Source: Bacteroidales bacterium (GTDB taxonomy: Bacteria > Bacteroidota > Bacteroidia > Bacteroidales > P3). From it: a stretch of 64,000 nucleotides of DNA. A model generated the notes under the pieces. That model did not search any database, was not told the origin of the DNA, and saw nothing but the letters and a program-made list of their open reading frames with translations. Below are positions 8,165 through 20,100 of the stretch, piece by piece. The stretch lies in NCBI GenBank assembly GCA_017480245.1, contig JAFVBA010000013.1, positions 1 to 64,000 of the forward strand, in the 5' to 3' direction. The position numbers were made by a program, and so were the translations under genes. The stretch's first letter is position 1. Each line of letters opens with the position of its first letter.

Positions 8165-11100
8165 TGAGAGGACTGCTTATAACAAAGAAAGGAAAATCTC
8201 CTGAAACGGTAAAAAAAGAAAATAAAGCCAAAATATTAAAAAATAGCGGAATTGTATTAAAAGACAGTGGTAGGTTAGATTTAAGCGGTGTTGATTTAGA
8301 TTCTTTCGGACAAGGCGAAGTCAAACAACAGCAAAAACAACAACCTGTACAGATTACGGCAGACACTTCTATAACAAGTGCTTTTCCGCAAAACGAAGTT
8401 GTAAATAAAATAAAACAGTATAAAGACAATCCGTCAAAGGAGGATTTTCAGACAAGAAATGCCGACCGTTTGCAACGTCTGGAAAATCTAAATTCTCAAT
8501 TGGGCGAAGCAGTCAATACTCTGCAACAATCTACGGATTTGAATATAAAACCCAATACTGCTTCCAAAGAAAAGATTAATCCTTTTTCGTCCGAACAAAC
8601 GGTATATGACAATTGGCAACGTGCCTTAACACAATACGAGTATAATAAGGAAAACGCTTTTGATAATATGCAAAAATCCTATTTAGATAAGAATAGTTTT
8701 GCCAATTATCAGTTAAATGCCAATCCCGAAGATTTGCAATTAACCGAAAAGAAAATCCAACAACTCAAAGAAAGATACAACCCGATAATCGTTGATGAGT
8801 TTTTACAAACACACAAAATTTTAAAAGATGAGTATATAAATGGCGTAGGACAAACATATAAATTTGTTCCTGTTAATCCTGTAGAATATAAATTACAAGC
8901 AGGCAACCGTGAAGAATACAATCAATTAATCTCTGCACTTGAAAAAGACAGACAACGTATCTCTGACAGTAAAGATTTATCAAGAGGAGATAAGATGGCT
9001 ATCAATCATCTTAAAAAACTTACGCAGGAGTTGTATGACGCACCGACCAAAGATGAGGGTATGGCTATAACCAACGCTTTGGAGGGGACATACGAAAAGA
9101 GTATAGGCGACAGGGATTTTTGGACAGCAGGAATTACAGAACTTGCACGAAACTACAAAATAGAAAACTCTGCTGAAAGGTTTAAAAACGAATATCAACG
9201 TTTAGCCAAAGAATACGCAAACAGAGGCGATAAGAATTGGAAAGAAAAAGCAAGGGATAATGCTTTTAACAATCTTTCCGTAAGCGACCGTGAAAAACTT
9301 AACGCTTATATGGACTTTGTTGAGGCTGGGAAGGTAAGAAAAGATGACTTATCAACGGCTTATCAGATAGGAGAAACTATCGGAGGGTCGCTTGGCTTTA
9401 TGGTCAATATGTTTCTCGGCTCGGGTGCTACCAATCTTGTACGTAACGGAGTGCGTAGTATTGCAAAGACAAGCTCCAAAAAGTTCGCTAAATCTATCGT
9501 CAAAGGTATAGACAAACAAATATTAAAAGACGAAGTTGTAGCAAGGGGAATAAACATTCCTGCCAATGCCACCTCAGGCGAAGTTTGGAGGGCAACAGGC
9601 AAATATTTTAAAGAACTCGGCAAAACAGCACTAAAACCAGGGCAGGCAATAATAACAACTGCGGTCAATCCACGCACCTATGCCAATGTTGCAGAAAAGA
9701 AAACACAGAAATTCGTACAAGGTGAAGATGCTACTTTCGGCGATGTTGCCGCTGCCGTTGTAGAATCTCACGTAGAAAATTGGAGTGAAGTTTATGGCGG
9801 AAAGATACTCTCTCCGTTTTTTAAATCCGTATTCAAAGGTACTCCTTTCTTTAAACAAGCAACAAAATTGGGTTCTGAGAAGTTTGGCCGTACTGCAATA
9901 GGTAAAGCCTTTAATGATTTACGGAGCAATAAATTTAATCAATTTTTAAGAAACAAAGGACACTTCGGCGACACTCTGGAAGAGTTTGAGGAAGAATATG
10001 TGGGTGGTTTGGCAACATCATTATACGGAGCGATTGCAGAAAATATACCGTTCTTAAAATCTGAATTTGCTACCGATATGAAAAGTAATTTCTCCGATAT
10101 GTTTTCTTCCGATGAAACTGGAATGCTTGTCGGTAGTATCTTACCTATGGAAATTCTTTTAAAAGGAGTTCCTTTGGCAAGGTCATTCAGGCGTGAGATG
10201 AATATGATGGGATATAATGATGCCGTGTCTAATCTCCGTACTGTATTACAAAATAACGGCTATCAAAATGCAGATAATTTGATAAGTGCCGTTGAAACAG
10301 CCATCGCAACGGATAACGTTTATAAGAAAGATGCTAACGGTAATACTACTAATGATTTTACTGACGATTTTGCGGAGTTGATAGGTGCAACCGTTGAAAC
10401 CTTTAACAATACAGCAGATAATAACGTACAGTCTGCATTCAACAACTACTTGAACGAAGCTAAGAATGTCGGCAAATATATATCTGACAATCTCTCATTT
10501 TTCAATCTTCTTGACGAAGATGAAAAACAGAAGTATCTTAATGATATATTAAAAGAAGTTCAACAAAAAGCAACAACAAATATTCTGTATAACAACCTCC
10601 GCAAAGCAAAGATGTACAATGTCTTCAATTCCGAAACAGGAGAATATGAAAACAGAGTACTGCAAATATATGACAAATCTTCAGGCGAAACATGGGGCAT
10701 TGTTACCGATTATGACAAAGACAGCAAGACCTTTACTATAATACCTGAATACAGCAACAGTCCTGTACAGGTAACAATGGACGATTTCAAGAAAAATAAC
10801 TTAGGTGTTCTGCACGAAAGGGCTGATGTTTTACTTGACGAACTATCGCAAGTTGTTGAATCTAACAGTAAAGAGGGTTCGTATATTCATACCCGTTTAG
10901 CGTTAAATGACTTTATAGAGTATGACGGACAACAGGCTTATATCACCGAGGTACAAGACAAGGACGGAACGCCTTATTTTGTCAAAGACCTTAACAAAGC
11001 ACGTCAGACAGGCGGAACGGTAGGCGTTAAAACTTACAATCCGCAGACTAACACTTGGGACACGCAGATTGTCAATGTTTCCGATTTAGACGAAAGTACA

Positions 11101-14100
11101 GTAAACAGACGATTATTTGATGAATTTGCTGACCAAACTTACCAAACACAAAAAGACCTTATCAATCAAACACGGCAGATAACACAAGAGTTATCGCAAT
11201 CACAACAACAAGCCGAACAGCAAACACAACAACCGCAAAGCGAAACAACAGATAATAACTCCGATTTGATTGACAGTAATATTATTCAGGGCAATGAATA
11301 TGATAAATCCTACACTAACAATTTGAAAGCAGGAGATAAGATAACTATTCACGCTTCAGAAGATAATGATAACGACAATATTGATGAACTTGACGGCAAA
11401 CAAGTCAGCGTTGTTTCTTTGCAAGAGGGTTACCGTAACGATGTAAGAAGTATAACCGTAGAAGATACAGAGGGCAATCGCTATGATTTACCTGTTATTT
11501 CCAACAACAGCGATTGGTCATTTACCTATAACGGTTCGGAAGTTCAAGAAACATCAAAAGAAAGTGCAGAAACAAATAAACCATTATCAAAAGAGCAGGC
11601 AGAAGAATTTATTTCTCAAATAGAACAGAGGGCGGAGATTGCACCCGAAATGGAATTGACACCTGAAAATTGGGAGAAAGAATTTGGAACTGACGGTATT
11701 GTAAATACTCCTGTTGGAGAAGTAAAGATGGGAGAAAACCAATACTTAAAACTTGCAAAACAAGGACGGGACGGCAAGTTAGGTATGATAAAACCTACAC
11801 TTGAAACTCCTGATGTTATTATTGAAGATAAGAGCAAAGCAAAAGACGGACAAACTACAGAAAGAGAAAGTTCTTATATATTCATTAAAGCGTTTCAAAA
11901 ACAGGATGGAAGCAGATTCTATTATTTTACATCCGTAACCGTAGCAAAAGATAATAGAGAAGTGGTGATTTCCAATCAAGAAAAAGGAAAAAGCAGAATA
12001 TCAAATCTGCTTCAAAAAGGAAATATACTTTGGAAATACGCCGATGATATTTCTGCCACTTCAGACGTAGGACAAGGCTTATACTCTGATTCGGAAGAAA
12101 AAACGTCTGATTCCTTATCAGAGGGCACGGATGCACCTCAAAGCACTTCCGAGAGCAAAATTACTACAAAATCTTTGAATGACAAAATAAAATCTGGAGA
12201 AATTTTATCACAAAATGCAGAAGACACTCTTGTAGAGTTGTATTCTCAAATGAGTAAAGAAGATGCTCAGGAGGTTGTAAATGGTATTATCAAACAGGCA
12301 GAAGCCAAACAAAAACAACTTGCAAAGAAATCTATCAACTACGAAGATATTGATAAATTCCAAAAGCACAAACAACAAATCAAAGAAACAGAGAAGAAAC
12401 TTGCTTATTGGAATGAAGTCAAATCTTTATTTACTGCTCCGCAATCTCAAGTAGAAGAAGTCCAAAACTTAAAATCCATCGGCGAAAAAGAAAAAACTTT
12501 AGGTCAGGCATATTCTATGCGGGAGTATATTTTGCGTCATTTAGTATTAGGTGGTAAGTTTATTTGGAATGATAACGAAAACGGAACAAAAGGTTTAGGC
12601 TCTCACTTAGGGTTAAGTAATTCTACTGAGGAAAGAAGAAACTATTTTGCGTTTCTTGCGGGCAAAGATAAAAAAGGCGTTTATCCTGAAGTATATGCAG
12701 AAAACTTATTAACTGATGTTAGAGAAAATATAAATCCAAATGCTGAGTTTGACGAAGTTTTCAACGAAATGATAGATTGCTTATCTTCTTTCAGTACGCC
12801 GACAGCGATGATGAACGAAGCAGTTAGATTGCATTATGAAACTGAAGATGATTTGATTCAAAACGATTTTGAAAAACAGCAACAAGAAATAAACGATAGT
12901 GCCGAAGAGCAAGAAATATCCCGTCTTACAGAGCAACAACTGAAAGAAAATGCTTTATCTCCTGAAGAATATGACAACTTACAACGGCAACGTATAGAAG
13001 AGGAACAAAGAAAAACAGATATTTCAACAAGAAATGAAGAAGTAAAACCTACATTTATTGATGTAGTAAAAGCCTTATACGAAAAAGGCAAAGAGTTTGC
13101 TTCAAATCTTTACAAACAATCATTCTTTGATGTAGCCGAAACTCCTGCATTTATGCAGAAGTTAGGACTTACAGGCGATAAATTTACTATAAGATACGGA
13201 GTAATATCACGTCATTTCGGAAAGGATACTGAGCATAATTTATCAGAGAAAGTTTGGCAACAACTACCGCAGGCAATACAAAATCCGTTTGCAATAACAA
13301 AGTATTATGAAGATGAAAAGAAAGAGAAGCAAAAAGGCTACCGTCTTTATACTTCTTTGACGTTGTCTAACGGTTCATTTGTTGTAGTGAGTGCAGAGGT
13401 AAAGAATGCAGGAAAAGATATTGAAATAAATGCCATTAATACAATATTCGGCAGAAAAAACATATCTGAAACCCACGATGAACTTATTTACAAAGCAAAA
13501 GAAATAACTCCTGAACAGGAGGCACTTCTTAACGGGAACAATCCCCGTCAATATCCATCTGTTCAAGAGTTATCCGACAGCAAAGTTACAACAAATTTAG
13601 AAACTACACAAGAAAAAAATGATATTAATTCGGATATAAAACAAAATAGTAAAGAAATAAAAGAGAAATATCCTAACACTATACCTCTAATAGCAAAGGA
13701 TAATACTTATACCGTAATAGGAAATGATGCCGTTGATTTATCCGACATACTTGATATAGAATTAAAACAAACTAAAGACGGTAAATATTTTGTAAATATA
13801 CCTGTTAAAGATTTTGAACATAAATATTTACCTGAAATAATTAAAAGAGGCAAACGAGTTGCCATCGCATCTTTGGAAACAAGCAAAACTGACAAAGAAA
13901 AAATAAAAAAAGGTCAAAAATATAGAGCTGATTACAAAAACGGTAACTATGTTGAATATGAAATATTAGACACTGACGGAGTTGCAGACAGTATTACAGT
14001 AAGACGTTCCGAATACGACAAGAACGGAAAACTTATTGAAACGCAAGAACAAAAGACATTCCGCAGTTATATTCAAAAGAAAATAGATGATGGAAGATAT

Positions 14101-17100
14101 TATGAAGTAACGGAAAATAACTCTCAAAAACAAGAGGGCGTTTCAAAAAATTCTTCTTCGGAAAGAAATCAACAAAACGGCACTTCACAAAAAACTAAAA
14201 GCAATACTGTTACCGATAATGTCAATAACTATTTACAGACAATAGATAATTTGAAGCGAGATATTGTAGAAAGAGCATTGCAACACTCTACAACATTAAA
14301 CCGAAACGGAGAGAATGTCAAAATGACTGTTGCTGAATATATTGACTATTGCATAAGGAACGGTATTGAAATAGAGGACAACGGAAGATTCCGTCCTGTT
14401 GTGATGGATTATTACAGATGGGCGAAAGACAACTACATTAAACAGCAAAAAGCATCTGACAGCACACAACAGGAAACAACGACAGAAGATAAGGCGTTGT
14501 TAGACGCAGTTGTGGATAAACTCAAAGAAGCCATAGGAGAAGAAAACGTTATTACTGACAACTCAGAGGCTCAAAGAATACTTGACGAGGCAAACGGAAA
14601 AGAAAGACGTATATCTGAACAGATAAAACAGATTTTTGATGATGTTATTAAAGGAAAGATAAAGGGGAAACCTGTAAAAATAGGTAATTTATCTAAAGAT
14701 GGTAAAGCATATTTAGAGCAAATATCTGGATTAAAGTTTAAAGATAATTGCCGTTTTGTTTTAAATCCATCAGATTTGTTGCATATATACAATAATCATT
14801 TTGGAAATAATGAAAAAGATAAAGGTAATAATATACCTTTGACAATGCACGACATCAAAAGAATAGCAGATGTTATTTCATTTCCGACAGAGATTATTGC
14901 AGGACAAAACGAGCAAGGGAAAAATATGTTTTATTTCCTTATGGAAAGTTCTAACGGAACATATAATCTGTTAGAAGTTTATGCAGATAGAAACGGAAAT
15001 TTAACAGCAAAGACATTCTATAAAACAAAAAAGAGCGTTTCCCAACGTGCAATAAATTTAAGAAACTCCCTACACTCTACGTCCTCAACGGATGGGGCAA
15101 CTCTTTCAAATGCAAAGATACCACAAATTTTTGACCTACCAAACAAAAATACTGCAAAACAAAAGAAAATAAACGACGGTTTAGATTTACGGAATGCTAT
15201 CAAAGATATAACGGAAGCAAAAGGATATGGGACAAATTCAGCGTATGTAAGAGGAACGTCAAAAAACGGTACAACTTACGAGATAAGAGTAGGAAATCAT
15301 ATTGCGAACTTTGAGAATTTTGACAGAAATAATGAAGAATTACCGCAAAAGATAGTTTCTATTGTTCTACTTGATGAAAAGTTTGATAGAAAGAATGCCC
15401 GTTTTCAATCTTCCGAAGAAATCAATAGAGAGTTAGACAGTCAAAATATTGATTGCGAATTTGAGCAGGTAATAATAGATGATATTGAGAATAAGACACA
15501 AGAGGAGTTACAACAAATATTAGATAATATCTCTTTTTCAACAAAAGTATTGAAAGAGCGTGGTCGTCTGATGTTTGAGGATGATAGCAATATAAGATTT
15601 CATAAAGTATATCACGGCAGCGGTGCTGAATTTGATACTTTTGACCATTCGCACATGGGCGAGGGAGAGGGTGCTCAGGTTTTCGGCTGGGGAAGTTATG
15701 TAACGGAAGTTGAGGAGATAGGCAGGACATATGCAGAGCAAGCCACACCTATTGTTCGTTACAATGGCAGTACGGCGGACACTTATAAAAATTATAAAGA
15801 CAGGTCCGTAACCGAAGATGCTGCAATTAGAGTGATGGATAATTTCCAAAGGAGCGATTACGATATTGAGCAAGCCATTAGTTTATCTATTGAAGAATTG
15901 GAGAGTTACGGTGGCGATGAGTATTCAGAGGAATTGGATGCACTACAACAGATGAGTGCTGATGATTTTGATGTGGAGATACCTGACCACAATCTTTACA
16001 CCGTTGAGATACCTGATGACAATGGAAAGAATTATTTATTTTGGGAGCAGGATTATGATGAAAATGAAATATCTTCACTTGTTAAACAACTCTCAAAGTA
16101 TGACAGCAATGATTTTGACTTTGACTATTTGTCTGAAAAAATAGAAGACTATTTAGACGAATACAATATGACGGGAGAAGGTCTTTATAAATTAATAAAA
16201 AGATACGGTTTTAATAACAATGCCCAAAAAACAAGTGAACTTTTAAACAAATTAGGACTTGTTGGTATATCTTATCCTACAAATACCTTACACGGCGGTA
16301 ATACTGACGGAACAAGAAATTATGTTATCTTCAACGAAAAGGATTTGAAGATAACAGACCACGTCAAATTCTTTAAGACAAAAGATGGACAGGCTTACGG
16401 ATTTACAGCAAACGGAAAGATATATATTGACACCTCTATTGCAAAAGCAGACACTCCAATACACGAATATACTCACTTGTGGGCAGAGGCATTGAAACAA
16501 AACAACCCTGAGGAGTGGAAGAATATCGTTGATTTGATGAAAAAGGAGAAAATCCTTTGGGACAAAATCAAACAAGACTACCCTGAACTGACTACTGATG
16601 ATGAGTTAGCCGATGAAGTGTTGGCACACTATTCGGGCGAAAACGGCAAAAAACGTTTGGAAGAAGAGGTAAAGAATATCAAAGCAAACAACAAACAGAG
16701 TATCTTTGACAAAGCCAAGATGGTTAATGCCGTCAATAACGTTAAGAAAGCGTTAGAAAGATTTTGGAAAGGTGTAGCAAGTTTCTTTAATGTACATTTT
16801 ACTTCTGCACAGGATTTGGCAGATACAATACTGTCAGACTTTTTAAACGGAGTAAATCCTAATGAAAATATCAAAGAAAAGACGGACGGTAAAGTTAAGA
16901 CTGATAAGGAGAATAACGATATACGATACAATAAAGCCAAACCTACGGACAATAAAGAATTTATTGATGACAACTCTACAACAAAAGATTTTGACGAAAG
17001 GTTGATGGACACCTTGACCTTGAACTTTGACAAAGAGGACGGAGATTATCAACAGTACAACCGCACAACTACAAAGGTAGCCAATTGGTTGGAAGAAAAG

Positions 17101-20100
17101 GTTAAACCTTTGCGTGCAGTTGATAAAGGACACGATTCATTTGCGGGAGTAAGACTTTTGGAACAACGAGTAAGATTAGCCAAATTCAAAAAGTCAAAGA
17201 GTTTTAAAGAAACGCACGAAAGTCCTTACAAAGCACTGAATAAAGCGATAACGTCTGCATACGGTATAAAAACTGCCGTACGTAATATATTTATTGCTAA
17301 AAACTACAGAGCAATAGATAATGTTGTCGGCAAGACTATAACTATCAAAGGAAAGAAAGTTGATATAACAAGAAAACACGTGGCCGAATATCAAGTTATC
17401 AAAGCAATGGCAGACCGTACCGCCAAGATTATAGAGGACAGATACCAAAGATTTACGGAGTTATCCGCTAAATCCAAACTAACGAAAAAAGAGCAGAAAG
17501 AACTTGATAATATTCTGTCAGATATGGGTAAAAATTTCGGACAGGATTTCAAAGCCATATATGACAAAATATCCAATGCAGAAGTCGTGGAACGTTTTGA
17601 GCAAATGAAACATAAATTCAAATCCGATACAACCAAGGGTATCTCTGCTGTAATGGAAGTGCAACTTATGGACGCAATCAAAATGCGTATGGCTGCCGAG
17701 ATATACCGTGATGATTTTGTTTATAACACAGAAAGGAACGGCGGATTTATCAAAGGTATGTTAAGCGGAGAGCAAGACTTGTTCAAAACGGAATTATACA
17801 ACTTATTCTTTAAAGAAAAAGAACCTAAAGGTACAACACACACTCCGCAAGAAGTTATCAATGAAATAGAATCTTATGATTTAGATTTTGATTCTATAAA
17901 CAAGACTACAAATAAACTTATAGAATTTATCAACAAGTTTTCTTTGTCTTCCAAAATGATAGACACTGAAGAATATAATTACAGACAATTAAACGGTGAT
18001 TATTGGGTGCCTCTGCGTGGTTGGGACGGTGAGATGTATTCTGTTTATGGACAGGCAAGCGGAACACAGAAAACAAATATCCGTGCAAACGGAAGAAAGA
18101 CGGTTGCTTCCGACCCTATGCCTTATATTTATGCTATGGTAGAATCAACGGTTGATGACGGAGTTTATTCTTCTGCTAAAAGAGTTTTGAAAGATTATTT
18201 AATGCGTAATGCCGACATTTTGAAAGAAAACGATGAAACTGTTACTTATATGTACCGCTTTTATCCTAACGAAAATGGCAGGAAAGCAATGAATTCTAAA
18301 CGTGGTAACATAACCTTTATTGAGGACGGAGAAACAGGATTTGTTTTAACAGACAAGAAACCTCGTGCAAGTTGGATAGATAACGAAAAAAGTATAATAC
18401 ACGGCAACACAAGTGAGATAACGGACGCAGAGGGCAATAAATACGAACATACCGAAACGGGAAAGGTTGAAGTTGTTGCAGTCAATGAAGATTTTAACAA
18501 ACTGAATAACGGATTAGTTTTTAAAGTGTTCGGTGATGATAAAAAATATGAAAGATTGCATAACGAAACACTGCAACCTTATATATGGACTTTCCGTGAT
18601 ACTGACGGCACAATATTTAGAATAGCCTTACCTGATAAAAGTTTAGTTAAGACATTGAACACTCCGAAGATAAGGTTTAATGAAGCGTTTGCCAATCCGT
18701 TATTAAGAGATGTCGCAATGAATGTTAAGAACCTACAATCTAAAATGGTAACGTCTTATTCATTGAAGTTTGCAATAAACAATATATTCAAAGACTTACC
18801 TATGGCTATGGCAAAAGAAGTGTCTAATACAAACGGATATGTAGGACATTTATTTTCAGAATTTAAGAATATAGGCAGAGTAGCGCAATATATATTCAAT
18901 CCAAGAGGTATTGACATTAATAAGATGAGTACAAAGGATAAGGAAGTTTATTTATCTTGGCTTGAATGGCAGACGTTGGGCGGTATGTCAGGAGTATCAT
19001 CTTTTTATAACAAAGATGTTGATAATGTAATGAAACGTCTTGAAGCCGATATGGATAGGACAAAGTGGTCAAAAGCAAAAAAGGTTGTCGGATTAAAATA
19101 CGTTTCTGATTGTGCGGAACTGGGAGAAAATCTTATCCGTTTTGCCTCATACAGAGCATTTATTAAGAGCGGACTGAATAAGAATGAGGCGGCTTACCAA
19201 TCCAAAGAGGTTACACTTAATTATTCACGGCAAGGTAAGGTTTCTCAAAAAATGAATTTGTTCTATACTTTCTATTCCGCAACGATGAACGCTTGTTATA
19301 AATTAGCAAGACTTCTTATCAATAATCCGAAAGGATATTTCAAATTCTTTACTTATTTTGCTTTAGTAGGAGTAGGAAAGGCTATTATCTCACACTCCTC
19401 GGGAGATGATGACAAAGATAAATCCAAATATACATCACCTTACAAACAACTACGTCATTTATATGTACCTTTCTCTGATGGATTTTATATACCGTTCCCT
19501 CACGAAGCGGCACTGCCTTTTGCATTAGGACAAGATTTAACAAAATGCTTATTTTTTGACGAGATAAACGGAAGTAAAGTTTTGTATGATATGACGCAAA
19601 TTCTACCTGAACATCTGCCACAACCTTATGACGCTCTTCTTAAAGATATGTTTAAATACAATCAAACAACAGGTAATATGGAGATTTCTGTCTTATCAAA
19701 AGATTACAGAAACAGAACGGTCAGCACCTTGTCTCCGTCAGCTATTACTCCGTTAGTTGATGATCTTGTACTAAATGAGGATTTTATGGGAGGTAACATC
19801 ATTTACGATAATTGGAACGGGCAAGAGAAAACAAGGGCAGGACGTTCTCCTTCATATGATAACACTTATATTGCATCTGAATTATTAGCAGAAGGTTATA
19901 ACAAGATATTGAATTGGGATTTAATGGGTAAAAATAAAATAGATTATTTAGATGCAATATCGGACAAAAAGGGCAATATTGTAAGTGATAGCGGAAAGTT
20001 AAACAAATTGCGTACTTTAGCACCTGAAGATATCCAATATATTGCACAACAATACGTACCATACTTTACAGGGGTTGTTGGCAAGGCTGTAGATGTAGGC

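Noticed and set aside
12858-13091. Minus-strand frames inside the giant gene
   Set aside because: They are antisense to a single continuous 4133-codon frame with recognisable domains.
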